From positions 2,449,501-2,513,500 of the forward strand of contig JAJNNQ010000008.1 of NCBI GenBank assembly GCA_027886175.1: 64,000 nucleotides of DNA, in the 5' to 3' direction. A program made the position numbers and the translations under genes. The stretch is from Phylloscopus collybita (taxonomy: Eukaryota > Chordata > Aves > Passeriformes > Phylloscopidae). Shown piece by piece: positions 27,370-40,500 of this stretch; the first letter of the stretch is position 1, and each line of letters begins with the position of its first letter. The notes beneath the pieces are model-generated. The model was not told the DNA's origin. It worked only from the letters and a program-made list of their open reading frames with translations, and did no database searches.

Positions 27370-28080
27370 ATAAGATAAGCTGCGAGACGGTATTTGGGCT
27401 CCTTAGAAAACGGGAAATTTACTACTTGTGCTAATTATTTTATTCAAACACAGACTGTTACTTATTTCCTTACAGGCTTCTCTAAACCTTGGCTGATCTC
27501 TCTGACTTAGCAATGAGCACTTTCCAAGTGTTCTCAGCAGCACAGATAAAGCTGTCCGGAGATGCGAGCCCTGGTTCCACACGGCGCTTGACGCAGCGAA
27601 AAACAAAGATGTCATTTAAAATACTACCAGAGATACAAACTTACAAGGGGGAACAAGCAGCTGACAATTCAACATAAACTCCCATTAAATAACAGCTCAT
27701 TTATACATATCCCATTGTGCCCTCCACATCTGGCAAGTGATTGGAGTTGGCAGATTTATTTCTAGAGCTATCTCGCCTGCCCTGCAGTAGCTGCCCTCGC
27801 TCCTAACAGGGCTCTGCTACTTGCTTTCACAAACCTGGTGTGATTTGCAAAGATAAGGATGTCCAGATTTTGTTACCACCTAATTACTAGACATTTCATG
27901 TCTTTTAACAGTGGGGAGGATTATTACTGGCATTTTCTATTGCTTCCTTTCATTTCAGCCATCATAAATTTAAAATGGTAAAAGTAAATCTATCTGCAGT
28001 GTGTCATTTATACCATAAGCCTCTGTGTTTGGAAGTGATAAAGGTTTCAGCCCGACCCTTGGCTGGTCTCTCTCTACCAG
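27370..28080. promoter_or_regulatory. CpG-enriched, possibly conserved block in intron 7
   Basis: Around nine CpGs fall between 27380 and 27600 (for example CTGCGAGACGG and CGGCGCTTGACGCAGCG). About 400 bases of balanced-composition, low-repeat sequence follow, with GATA-like (AGATAAGG near 27853) and homeobox-like (TAATTA) motifs. This differs from the A-rich drift on either side and resembles a conserved non-coding element. The composition is seen directly; conservation and enhancer activity are inferred. Confidence 0.3.
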
Positions 28081-28172
28081 GTCCCTGGGGTTACATTTTA
28101 TGGAAACATGATTAAAAAAAATAAGCTTCATTCTGGGTCACTAAAACATTTCAGAAATATGAAGACAGGGAG

Positions 28173-28191
28173 AAAAAAAAAAAAAAAAAAA
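28173..28191. repeat. Poly-A tract (A19)
   Basis: Uninterrupted run of 19 A in intron 7. Confidence 0.95.
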
Positions 28192-29084
28192 GGCACTCAC
28201 ACATTCTTCCTTTTAGTTTGCTAGAGCTGCTACACATGACCAAAACTAAAATAGAAATCAACAGTAATGTTTAAAGCTGGATGCTACAGGCTTAATCCTG
28301 CAGTCCTTGAACTAAATCAGCAAGGAGTAAGTGGTTTTGCCCAGTAGAATTCAGAACTGGAGCATTCATTTTGCACAAGGAACTTTATTTAAATCAAAAC
28401 CATCTTTTTAGTTATTAGCACAAAAACACAAGCACATCTGAAATAAGGCAAACCTCATCAACATCTTTTTTGCCAACTGTACTTTTCCTGGCAGTAGAAA
28501 AGATGAGCATCTAACATTTTAATTAAAAAATTCACCAAAAGAGGCATAGCCAGATTTGTAATATGTATTAACTACACTACATCCCATTTTACAATTATTC
28601 AGCTAATGTCTGCATTGAATTCCCTAATTTCTCATTATAAAACAACTGGATTTCATCTAGCAGCTTTTAATTGCATTGTTTCTCCTGCTAAAATATCTGC
28701 ACATTCCTCTTGCTAAGATGTTGAAGTTGTTGAATGACAAATCAATATAGGTCATGCCATTCAGATTTAATCAATTATTATTCCATCTCCTCACAAAATC
28801 AATGAGTGGTCTGAAAGGCGGCGAAAATCTGCATTCACACAAAGAATGATCAAAAAAAATCTACATACTGTTATAAAAACTAGAACATGCTTTATCCAGC
28901 AACAGAGCCAAATCCAGAAACATCCACAGGCATTAGTAATGCTTCTATTTTTAAAAAGATTATTCAAAGGCAAATGCTTGAGAGCAAGGACCTTCATTTT
29001 CAGAAACTTTTGTGGTTGTGCCCAAACTGTTTCACGCTCTAAGGATTAAAGATTCCAGCAAAACCAAAGTTCACATTCACCAAC

Positions 29085-29270
29085 CTGTGGGACTCAGAGG
29101 ACACCACAACAACCCTGGCAGGAGATGACTGGCGTAAAACATCTTCCAGGAGCTGGACAAGATAGAAATGTCCCAGGTGGTTCACCTGGAAGGTGGACTC
29201 CAGGCCATCCTCCGTCAAGGACCAGGGAGCACCAAACACGGCTGCGTTGCAGATCAGGATGTGGAGGGGC
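29085..29270 (-). CDS. WWOX: WWOX exon 7 (SDR domain, NNAG-like and Ser motifs)
   Basis: Internal coding exon, 186 bp, the same length as human exon 7 (human residues 202-264). On the minus strand the acceptor is TTTTTTTTCCAG (AG at 29272-29271), and the first G completes a Leu codon started in exon 6. It reads [20 protein letters not shown], then [40 protein letters not shown] and H, ending with AG of an Arg codon. CNAA is the WWOX form of the SDR NNAG motif after beta-4. NHLGHF carries the SDR tetrad Asn (human 232), and VVSSES carries the substrate-side Ser (human 260). The donor is CACAG|GTTGGT, weaker than those of exons 6 and 8; a second GT lies four bases on (GTGAAT). I chose 29085 because it keeps the human exon length and restores Arg-Phe-Thr across the junction. 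The exon is phase-symmetric (186 = 3 x 62) and intact. Confidence 0.98.
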
Positions 29271-30735
29271 CTGGAAAAAAAACAAAAGACAAAGAAATCT
29301 CAGTTAAATACATATAATTACACCCCTGTGTGAACGGGGTGCAGGTGTGAGGGATTTGGCTGGCTGGTTTCTGTGGGAGGGAGCTGATTCCAGTTGGTTG
29401 CAGCGGCCCCACTCAGGGTTCAGCTGAGCCCCACAGTGACACACCCTGGGAGAAAGGGTACAGAGTAAAAGGCAAAATGCCATACAGCACCATCACTGCC
29501 CTCCCAATTGCCAATGGGAAAACTGTCTCCATGTGGAGCATTTAGAAAAGAAACTTAGAGGAGCAACTCCTACCTCTTTCTTGTATGGGGTACATGACAC
29601 CTGCACAATTGCTCAGGGACAAGGGATTAAGAAATAAAGACACAATGCAAAAGGGCACATGTACACATTTTATACTTCTGCAGCTGATGAGTTATGCTTT
29701 TAATAAATGCAAGACTGAGATAGGAAAATAAAAACATTCTCCAGAAGCTCCAATCTTTGGTGGAAAATCTGTACACAATACATATGAGATCCTTGAGACA
29801 GAATCCTTCCTCACTGAACTCACCTAACCCAGTTTAAATAGAAATGCCATGATAAAGAAACTTGAAATGAAAGGAAAAGATTCTACCAAACTAAGCTAGG
29901 AAAGAACCTAGGCTGGCACATACCTCTCTCAATCAAAAAAAAACAGGTCCAGAAAACTTCAAATTCCTTGAGGTCTCCAGTGTAATCTCAGGATACTACA
30001 CCTTGCAGCCTTCCCAACCTCCACAGCAAGATCAAGGACAAAACGGCCTTTTCTGTTCTTTCTTGTCTTTTTCCAAACCCTTACGAAACACAGCAAAGTC
30101 TCTGGTCCTCGGACCTCAGATGGATCTGCATTTGCTAGATTGCATCATCTCTGAGCAAACCTTGGCACCGGCAGCGTGTTCTTGTCCTTGAGTCAGAGCC
30201 TGACGCAGCAGACCTCAGCAAGCTCTACCTGAGCTGAGAACCTCAGGTTTGAGAGCCTGCATCTGGCATCCCTGGTATATTTAATTTGGAAAAGTCACAC
30301 AAAATAAAGGCAGCCAAAAATTCCTACACTAACACTGGTGATGTCCCAACAGCAGAACATTAAGATCTGTCGCATTTGTTCAGCCTATTCCATCCTATTC
30401 TGTCTTTACTGCAATCCCATGAGACAAAATCAACACTCGACATAAACTCTGATTCTGAAGGTAATAAATGAAGCACAATTAGGAAAAATAACTGCTTGCC
30501 CTCTGTCCTTCCCAAGTGCTTCCTCACAGCCCTACACACATAGGATGGCAGGAGACACAGAGGCAGAACCTTTCCCCTCATGATTGAAGGACATGTACAC
30601 TGCAACTCTGAGCATCTGCTGAAGGAATTCTGGAAAATAATGTGAAACAGGAAGCCCCAGGGTGTCAAACAAACCTAAGTAATTATATTCCTTCAGGCAG
30701 GTTTGAAAGCACCAGATTTTGATAGCTCTGTTTTC

Positions 30736-30753
30736 AAAAAAAAAAAAAAAAAA
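30736..30753. repeat. Poly-A tract (A18)
   Basis: Uninterrupted run of 18 A in intron 6. Confidence 0.95.
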
Positions 30754-33700
30754 TTTCAGGGGGAATCAAACACACCTTAGCTGAATACTGAAAGAAATGC
30801 ATAAGGATGGACATAAAGAGTAGGCTGTATTTTGTTACTAAAATAAATTTCGACTTCCAGCCCATTGGGAAGTTACCAGTGTAGTGTGCTTCAGTATGAA
30901 GTTAACAATCTATTACCTGTTCCTTTGCCAACTAGGAAAAATTTAACCAAAAGCTCCAGAAGCAGAGTGAAACATCTGTGCACTTTGAGAGGCTCAGTGT
31001 CTGAAGTGCTGGATTTCTGATTTTTGCCTTTTGGGCAGAGACACCTGAACACAGAATATCTGTGCATACATACTGCACCCACAAAAGAAACTGAAGATAA
31101 ACAGGGACTGTCCTTACAAAGGCAAAGTTCTTTCTGTTCAAACCAAATGGCAAAAAAAAGGCAGCTCTTTGATCTCTGCAGCCTCACTCAACACAGCACA
31201 AGCAGGATATTCACTGAGTTGTGCAGGATCATATTCTTTAGAAGGTAACAGATCTTTTGAGGCACTTTACATCAAAATGATTTAAACCAGAGTTCATTTT
31301 GCCTGTTTTGAGATGCATCTGCCAAGAGGAAAATAAAGCTGCTTGAAGCTTGAGAGGGCATGGAACTTTGGATGATTCATCACCTCTTATGAGACTTTAT
31401 GAAAAGCCCTAGCAAGAATTAATTTACAGATTTGTACACCTGCTGGGAAAAAAGGAACAAGTTTCTCCAACACAGATGCCATTTTTGGTATGAGCCTCCT
31501 GTATGAGAACTGCAGCACATGAATGCAGCAGCAATACCAAAAAATACCATCACCATTCTCTCCAAAGCAAATATGACACTTTTTAAAAGATCATCATTCT
31601 ATTTGATGATTGTAAAGTGGACTAGGAAGTAACAAATCACAGACAGAAAGGATTCACATATTCTACCTTTCCAAGCTGTAGTATCCTTTATTTAGTAGTA
31701 ATTACACAATAACTACCAGAAGGGAAATACACACTCCATAACTTAATCTGTCAGCTCAGTTAATTAAAAAGAAGATTCTAGACCTATAAAATGGTAACAT
31801 TTAGTAAAATTTTAAAATTTTAGGTCGTTAAATTGGATTTTATAAAAGAAATAAAATTATGCTTCAGTCCATTTTAAGAGATATGTGTTTTTCAAAGCGC
31901 ATTTCTCATTTTTTCAAAGTAAAAGTAGTTCAGATTTAGGAGAGTGTAAAATTAACATTATTTACGATATTTTATCACAAAAAAATCTGTGAAGAAATAG
32001 AAAAATAAATACAGATACATTTTAGACATTTATCATACTGAAAAGTTAGTATCAGATTTCTTTTTAGAATTCCTTTATTTTTAATTAGCACTAGTGGTTT
32101 TAAACGCTAAATAAAAAAGGATTTTTTCCTAGATAACTCCACAGAAAAGAAACCTAAAGACTCGTATGAATAGACACTGATGTTGTGCTTCATTTCAGCT
32201 CAGAAAAAAGCCACCTCTCAGATTTGGATCCACATCCATTAAGCTATCGGTGCCTCTCGTCAGACTGCTAACAAAGGTCCAATTACTGAAAATTGTCATC
32301 TAAGTTTTTGTGACCTGGCCATTTGCACACCAGGAAATGAATGAGATTACCTGGGTAACAGCCACTGTGCAGTTATGAATTTCAGCCACAGATGACAGAT
32401 TCTAATCTCAATGGTGCAGAGCTCTGTGTCACTGAACGTATCATTATGCAGGGACAAAAGTTTTAAGATACGTGACAATTCACACAACACATCTGGCACT
32501 GCAGCTTTGCTTTATGACAGGAGTATTTTCAAGTGATAGCAGAGCTATGACCTTGATTTCACAAGTTCATTAAAAACATTGCTGCGATCTGCATGAGGCT
32601 TCCTCCTGAGCCCAAGGAAAAAAAAAAAATCCCCCCTCGGTTTAAAATAGTTTGTAATTCTGCATCAAAGGCACAGCTAAGGCCAACAAAGGATGTCAGC
32701 AGCAAAGGAAATTTTCCATGGTGTTTACTCCTGGTATCGACATGACCAAGTGCTCCCTCTAACCATGACACCCACCCATTAGATATTTCTGGAAACACTA
32801 CAGCTAAGACCCTGCAGAGTGTTATGGAAATTTGCCTCTCTGTCTCCTTAAAATGTCTTTAGGCAGTGACTTAATCCCACCAAGGGAGCTAACGTGGGCT
32901 ACCAGTGCCATTGAGGTGGGCACTGGGACCTGAATGTGATCTGCTCTGTTTTATCAGTAGTCACTGCTGCTTGGGACTCAGGAACACACTGCTCCAACTG
33001 CAAGGTACACAGCAACCCCAGAAAAGCCTCCCCGTGCTGGTAAGCATACCTACAATTTAGTGAAAGTTAGAAAGCATGTAGAATTAGCCAGGACAATCTT
33101 AAATGTGAATACCTGAGCTGAAATGCAGCTAATATTCTGTGCACTTCACAAAGCCTCTGATACTTTACTAACCTTTGCACTGGGGAAGTCATTCAGCTCT
33201 CACATGCTGTGCACAATTCACCATTAGAAGCAACTAAGCAATCCAACTCCTCTGCACTATTTGAAAATACAGTAAGTGAATACATTAGAGAGATACAGAA
33301 ATTAAATTGTTGCTATAAATCAGTTAGTTATGAAATTTAATAATCAATTTGTTAGCACCTGATGTAAAACTGTGATCTGTCAGCAGCCTCCCAAGCTGGC
33401 TGTGTGCAGCAGTAGATATTTCCAAGGGAATTAATTACTGATGATTTGCAAAGGTAAGAATAATATTTTTCAACAAATGTAGCCTGTGCACTAGGAGGTT
33501 AAACAAACACCACCAAAATGTCAACAGAGTTCTCGGCTTTGGTGTTCTCCCATTTCAAACGTAATGAAATAGTTAACCAGAGAGTATGCAAAGGGAATAC
33601 TTTCAAATCTTCCCATGAAGCAGAATGTCACACCATCTGGGGCACTTCTCAAGCGATTTGAAAAGTTCACACTGTTTGGAATTACACAGAAATTCAACAG

Positions 33701-34266
33701 AAAAGGCCTCACCATATCCCCAAAGTCCCATAAGCAACTGTAGACCTCTGTCACGGCCAGTAAAGAAGGCAGAGCTGTGACTTCTCTTCCACAAAGGAGC
33801 AAAGTCACAGCCCACCAAACTTTTCCACCCCATAACCCTGAACACCCAGGTTGCTTTCTCTGAAAGTCAGAAAGTTGTGCTTCTTTCCATGAGGGAATGC
33901 CTAGATTCACAAAGGGAATATCCAACAGGCAAGAGAAGCTTGTGGCTCTCCAGAAAATGGGTGAATAAAACAACCATCTCCAGAAATTCCCCTCAGTTTT
34001 ACAAGCAGTACTGACAGAAAACTGTGCAGTAAGAAAATCTCTAGGTCAGGGTTCAGATGGCAACAGTAAAACTCAGAACCATGGATAATCTAATACTGAC
34101 ACAAAAATATTTAAATGTTTACTTGTTCAATGTAAAAGAAAAACAAAAAACCCCACTGCTTAACTCAATGAATTTTGGAATCAAATGCTTTATGTCTAAC
34201 TTCTCTTTTTCTAAAAATATTGCCTAAAAGGTCAGCAAAAATACCCTTATTGCCAACTGCCAGCTG

Positions 34267-34590
34267 ACAGAAATGTGCATTCTTGTCAGACAGGCTTCAT
34301 TTTAGGGCAAGCCTCTAACACAGGACTTAGAGTCCTGATGGATGACCTCCTGCTAGAAGCAAGGAAAATTCTCTGCGATTCATCCTACTGGATTTCTTTG
34401 CAGGATTTGACACTGTTGATCAGCAAATACTTTTGCCCCACTTCTAAGAGATTAATGGGAGTGGACTGAAACTGTTCTGATTCTTCCTTCATAACACATA
34501 CATGGGAATTACCACGAGCAGCTGCTCCTGTGCCTTCCTTATACATCATCTGCATCCTGCCATATAGGTCAGCCACCCCTCAATCATTAT
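34267..34590 (+). pseudogene. Decayed LINE reverse transcriptase fragment (L2/CR1-like)
   Basis: Three short translated blocks follow the order found in L2/CR1-clade reverse transcriptases. Block 1 (34281-34361) reads QTGFILGQASNTGLRVLMDD then LLLEA, matching the family pattern of a GFRPG-like start leading to NDLLLAAD. Block 2 (34364-34444), in a different frame, reads RFILLDFFAGFDTVDQQILL, matching the LLDLSAAFDTVDH-ILL motif that contains the first catalytic Asp. Block 3 (34524-34575), back in the first frame, reads APVPSLYIICILPYRS, resembling the PQGSVLGPLLF-LY block. A stop ends block 2, and the frame changes and shortened spacing show it is dead. A further stretch near 34862-34950 (LFQNLAANHYL) may be the C-terminal VQNLAARLL region. 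The YADD core is not visible. The similarity is from memory of family motifs. Confidence 0.6.
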
Positions 34591-37309
34591 TCATTACCTC
34601 TCTAGAATCTTCTGTGTACAATTTCATAAATGTTTGGAGAAGGAACAGAGGTCTCAACTGATTTAGAACTAAACAGAAAACATCCATTAGTCATGGTTTT
34701 CCCTTTATTGTTTTTTCTTACAGATACAGTGAGGGGGCAACTACCAAAATAACCCCACATCAACCTACACCTTCAGAAATTAATAGGAGAGAGCAGCAAT
34801 GAAAATATCCAGAATCTGGTAATTTTCATTCAGCAGTCCACCTACAGACCCTTGCTGCCTCAAAGTGATGCATCTTTTCCAGAATCTGGCAGCAAATCAT
34901 TATTTACACACATTCACACACAGTCACAAACAACCAGACCTAAAGAAATATTCATTTGTGTAATAACCATGGGACAATTTGTTGTTTCTGCATGTACTCT
35001 AAATATACAAATTTCATGTGCACAAAATTAGGACTTGCTAGAAAAAGAAAGCTACAACTCACCAAAAAAACCAAAATGGTCAATTGCCACTTTTATTACA
35101 TATTTGTAATATTTTCAATTGAAAACAGCTAAACTCTTGGGAAATGTATTTGGGATCACAGTTGATCATTCAAAGAATAAAACACCCCATGGATTTTGAG
35201 CATTTCACTTGCCAATGACTCTTTACTCTCTTGCCCAGAGATTATAGAGCTGTAACAGAATTCAGAGAGCCCCTCCAGCAGCTCTGTGCTGCCATCCAGA
35301 CCTGAAAGATTCCATGCAGTGATGGAAATTAATGTACTTTGACATCCTCTGGGATTTTGGGGGAACAGCTAATAAAGAAATACAACCTTTTCAGTCTATT
35401 ACACAAATTTTTGGATTCGAAGATCCGTGGCCAGTCTCAGGCCAGCAAGTGCCAGAAGACTCTGCCTTCTGTGTTTTAATTATCTCCTCTAGAAAGCATT
35501 TAACTAAATAGACTAAATGTATTTTAATGTATATGTAATTAAATACTCCGGCCTTTATAATTCAGAATTTTTAGAAGGCAACATCAATTGAGAAGCACAG
35601 AGCTTCTCAAAACTCATTAAGCCATAATGCTCAAAAATCCTTGGTATATTTGTGAGAGAATATGTTTTAATCAGCTATTAGTCATATTAATCATACATAT
35701 TTTACTTATTTAGATGCTCAAAACAGCTTTCACAGCTGGTGCATCTTGTGGAAATCTTTTAGGAAGACAGAGCCCCAAGCCATCTGAGACTCACCCCAGA
35801 TTTAGGCACAGACATGACTGAAAATGGGCACCAGAGCAAAGAGGGTGCTGAGCAGAGAAAACCCTGGAGGGTTTTCAAGGTTTCTTCATTAGGGTAGCAT
35901 GAAGTGAGTGCAAAGTGTCCAAAGTGGCAGGTTTTGAAATTTTGGACAGCACAGTTATAGTCATAAAGCTATGTAACACGAAACATTTTTTTGTTGTTGT
36001 TAGCAATGTGGAAAAACACTTCATAATTTTTGTAGATGTAACTGTATGTAAAGTTATGGTGAAGTAATATGGACTTCACTTAAAAAAAAATAAATTCAAT
36101 ATTCCGAGGCAAAAGGTATTTCCACAATGAGCAGATGAAAGGAAAGGTGATCTGATGAAAACATCTGCCTCCAGGAAAAGGGGGAAGGGCTAAAGCTTCT
36201 AAGATCTTTAATTTTTCATTTATAAAATACTGGAAATAGTTTTTGGATCCACATGACTTGACACATGCTACCACAAAGGGGTAATTGTGTACGAGAGCTT
36301 AAAAACAGAAGAAAGAAGAAAAACTATTTATGCAGAAAACCAATCCCTAGGCTTTAATAAGGCACAGCATCACCACAAAGAGAAAAAAAAAAAAAGTTTT
36401 ACCCTAATATTATTATGTACGTTTCAAATGTAGTCAGCCTTTGATCTTATTTAAATTTAAGATATGTGCTGTCTGCAACTGTAACTTCTGAACTATGCAT
36501 GTTTTGTAATTCAGTGTGGGTATTTTTTGATATCTCAAAATGCACAATGTTGTCCAGAAGTTTGTGCCTTGGTGGCACTGCCAGGATGCCAACTGTACTC
36601 TGAGCTGAGAAGACAAATGTAAAATCTCAACTGTCACCAGTTTTAATTCACAAAAAGTAATTCTATTACAGGCAAAGAGTTAACAGAGCTGCACAGTGAT
36701 GTAAACTTTGTTCAGGTTTGGAAAGACAATAAGCAGTGGCAACAATCATCTCTGATAGAGATACATTGACCACAGAACCATTAAACATATTGGCATAATG
36801 GCATCACTGATAATTCATTTAAATCACAGATTCATTTTTTTTTCAGATCTTTTAGGCTATATTTGTAACAACATGCTAAGCAGATCCCCATTTTTCACAT
36901 GTATTCTCAAGTACACATAGAATTTATCACACAGTATCTATGATTTAATTCTCTCAATTCAATTGGAATTAAAAATAACACACCTGCAGTATGTCAGTTA
37001 TAATATATGGAAAGGCAGAAAAATCATATTCTGGATTGACTTTTCATCAGGCTCCAAAATCTTAATTGCACCTGCAAGGTTTCAGCACAGTTTCTGCCTG
37101 CAGCATGAAAAATGAGTGCAGTTACAGAGTTTGGGGCCTCAGCTAAGGAAGCCAGCTGAAAACCTGGCCCACTCCATTTTGGGTCTGGTTAGGAAAATAA
37201 GAAGACTAAACTTCCAAATGGAGAACCATAATTCATAACTGCTGTCTTTTCCATATTTCTACACACATCATTAGTGAATAAACTGTTAGCATATGCCAAT
37301 TCTTACCAC

Positions 37310-37330
37310 AAAAAAAAAAAAAAAAAAAAA
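37310..37330. repeat. Poly-A tract (A21)
   Basis: Uninterrupted run of 21 A in intron 6. Confidence 0.95.
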
Positions 37331-38745
37331 TCCTGTTTTAAAGTATAAGAAAGTAACTGCAGTGAAGATCTGGATCTGGAAGTCCTGCATAATTGTGAAT
37401 TGCTCCTACCAATTCAGAAAATTCTAAGCAGTAGCTATTGGCAAACACTGTTTCATATCTTTGGAGTAATTCAAGATTTTTCAGGATGATTTCAGCTTTT
37501 TCCCTCAAACATTGAGAACATTAAATTAAAGCCTTACTGTTTGGCAGAAGATAACCTTAATTCAAACCAAGTGGCACCATGCACCACTGAAAACTACAAA
37601 TGCACATAAAATTTCATCTATAATCTTACTGCTCACTCCTGCCTGCTGTTTGGATCATGAAAGTGTTCTTATGTCGAGGACTGGGCAGATGCCATGAGAC
37701 CATGGCTGTAAAATTTGACAGCAGGTCCTATCTTGGAAGTTTTAGAACTGAAACATCAGTGCTGTCCTCCAGTTTAAGCATGCAGGTTTCAGGTTTTACA
37801 CAAACACCAATTCTACAGACCCTGAACTATCCCACACTGACCCTGACTGAATTTCACTGCTGTGTTCTACACAATCACAGGAGGGCTGTCGTTTTGTCTA
37901 TAAGGGGGATTAATACCAACCATAATTTCTCACATCGTGCCCACTCAATGAATAGCAGATTCAATTCAGTGTTTCTTAGTTCCAAAACACTAATATGAAA
38001 GATTGGTTGGTCTGCCTCTGCCAGCTGCACAAAAATCAGCTCATGACAAATCCATCTTAGCCCAGAACATTGCTATAAACACATCATTTCTTTGACTTTC
38101 CATAACAGAGACATTCAATGAACTGCCTGAGCTGGAAACCAGCAGAGGGGAAAGACTTGATACATATAAAAGAAGCAACTTGAACAAATCCAGCTATTTG
38201 GGTGCACTGAGACCCCTTTTCCCATTCTCACCCTAATGTTAGCACTGTCTTCACAAGGAAGGAAGATGGAGTTCATCCATCCAACTCCTGGTGGAAATAT
38301 CCAGTGGGGAATGTATCTGCAGAAAACAAGCCAGAAACTCTAAATACTAAAAGACAGCTGGCTTTCTCTAAAAAATTTTGTGCTAGAAATGTGTTTATGT
38401 GTTAGTCACACTGTGTTCAGGTTCTGCTAAAATGCTAGCTCGAATGTTAAACAGCAATATTGTTTTTATTCTGTCTTCTCCCAAAGTTGACTTCAGGAGA
38501 CCCAACTAATTTAGGTTTTTATTTTATTTTGCCCCCAGAATCTGTCTGACTGTGAGAACAGAAAAAAATGGAGGGCACTGTCCTGCTCCTAGAGAAGTTT
38601 GCTGCAATCACAGAACTGCAGGATCTAAAATAATCTGCAAAACCCTTCTGCCCAAAGCTTTGTTTGAAACTGCATGGATAAAAAAGTCTCAGAAAGAGAA
38701 ACAGCTGTATCAACTCAAGAGTATAGATAATGCAAACAAAGAATC

Positions 38746-38759
38746 TTTTTTTTTTTTTT
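38746..38759. repeat. Poly-T tract (T14)
   Basis: Uninterrupted run of 14 T in intron 6, with no recognisable element next to it. Confidence 0.95.
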
Positions 38760-39854
38760 CCTGAGAGGATGAAGGATTTTCTAGAATATATTTATAGGAA
38801 TATGGCATAATTTACCAGTGTTTATATATTCAGAGCTCAGAGTTTATCTGTGGACAAGTCTGCAACACCTAACAAATCCGTATAGGAATAAAAGATTTCT
38901 ACCAAATCTCAGAAGTATAATATAGATGAATCATCTGACTTTTACTTTCAAACAAGGAAGGCTTCTTAGCATTAAAGTACTATTCCAATTCATATTAAAT
39001 ATTTCTTTTCAGAGTAACTCTTTCCTCCTGTTTATTATTTATGTTTTTCTCAAGGCTCCCTCTGTTGCATCATTTGTTTCCTGTATGCAACCAGACCGGT
39101 TAAATTCCTGCTGAGCATAGGATGACATTTCTTCATTCTTCATGTAGTTTCCACAATCTCTCAGATTCCCAAGCACATTCAAGAAGGTGTTTTTTTTATT
39201 CTGTGCAACTTATTTGATTAAGGCAAGAGATTCACAGTTTCAGCAATTTCCCCTCTGCTCTCTGCAATACAAACACCCCCAGCTTCCCCAGCTGCAAGAA
39301 GTTTTAACTCAATAAAACTTAGGGATCCTTTTTCTGGAGTTGCTCCATTTCAGTTTTCTCATCCAGGAGGAGATCTGTTCTTCAAGACTGTTTTCCAATT
39401 GCTATCAGCCAGGGAAGAACAGGGTCCCAGGTTGTGATGTGACTATGAGCACACCCTTACATCTGCTGACAAAAAATATCAGGTAGAGCCACAAAGTGTG
39501 CCAGAAAAGCAGAATTTCAGAAGGCATGCCTGTCTATTGTCTATTTTATAATCAGTTATTAGGTCATGTGTCACCAAGACCAACAGGTTCTGGAAAATAC
39601 CAGTGTCCCAAAAACGAACAGTGGACTGGAGAAATTGAACAGAGACTATGACTACTTGGCACAGAGAAGTTGAAGATCTTCACCACTGAACACTAAAGGC
39701 CTCTTCACATTAAATGCTATGAGAAATAAAATACAGGTCTTTATAAAATGTGCACGCTCATGCCAAATTTCTCCTTGGCATTTCAGAAGTATTTTAGCTT
39801 TTCCCAGAAACCAAGATGTATACAGCTCAGAACTCAAATGATAGTTTTGTTTGG

Positions 39855-39888
39855 AACAAAACAAAACAAAACCAAACTAAAACCAGAA

Positions 39889-39926
<38 letters not shown>

Positions 39927-39940
39927 AAAAAAAAAAAAAC
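39855..39940. repeat. Long A-rich tract ((ACAAA)n, A36, C, A13)
   Basis: Three or four AACAAA-type units (39856-39872) lead to A36 (39890-39925), one C and A13 (39927-39939). This is the longest homopolymer in the window. It could be an expanded tail of a retroposed sequence; no body is recognisable upstream. Lysine- or phenylalanine-rich open frames over it are artefacts. Confidence 0.95.
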
Positions 39941-40434
39941 CAACAACACAAACCCACACCACCATCACCATCACTTTATTTGCTTTTCCTACCTGCTCTA
40001 TTGTTGAGAAATTGTAAGAGAAAGGAAATCCTCCTCTCCTCATGTATTTCCTACGCTCATTAACAGGAGTGACAGGTCTCTCCTGGGAAAGGAGGGGACT
40101 CCAGCACAACATGCTTCTCCTACAGGGATATCAACCCATTTTCAGAAATTTTGGCTGCCAACTGGCAAAAGTGGCATAAAAGACAAGGCTCAGTCTGTCA
40201 CTGGAGCCAGTAAGATTCCTTCCAGTTGCTCATAAAGCTACTGGTGCAAAGGAATGCCCAAGGTGACAAAAGCCTCTGGACACTGCGGCAAAACCAACGA
40301 ACAAGGAGACAGAGAAAGGTCATCAGTGTTCATTAGGGATGGAAAACACATCAGCCCACCACTGCAGCAGTAAGATGCCTCTGCCACATAATTGCTTTTC
40401 CAAACTTATCCAGACATAGTTAAATCACAAAAAA

Positions 40435-40500
40435 AATCAGAGGCCAGAAAGACCTGGTAGATCTTCCAGTCCACCCTCCTGCCAGTGCAGATGATTGTGA
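40435..40500 (-). mobile_element. Possible CR1-clade relic
   Basis: AAAGACCTGGTAGATCTTCC, then AGTCCACCCTCCTGCCAGTGC, follows the CR1/L3 pattern GGGACCT...GATCATCTAGTCCAACCCCCTGCC in reverse orientation. Divergence is high and the match is short, so this is tentative. Confidence 0.4.

Larger units (their letters stand above)
25436..29084 (-). other. WWOX: WWOX intron 7 (3,649 bp)
   Basis: Complete intron between exons 7 and 8. It starts GTTGGTGAAT at 29084 and ends TTTCTCAG at 25436. It contains T13 at 25952-25964, A21 at 26186-26206, A19 at 28173-28191, a CpG-enriched and possibly conserved block at 27370-28080, and weak matches to old palindromic amniote repeats near 26845-26910 (CAGTCCTGCAAG and a later CCCGTTGAATTCA) and 28290-28370. 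No coding was seen. Confidence 0.95.

Noticed and set aside
33521..33973. 150-codon minus-strand open frame in intron 6
   Set aside because: No family resemblance and no flanking splice signals that would join it to WWOX frames.
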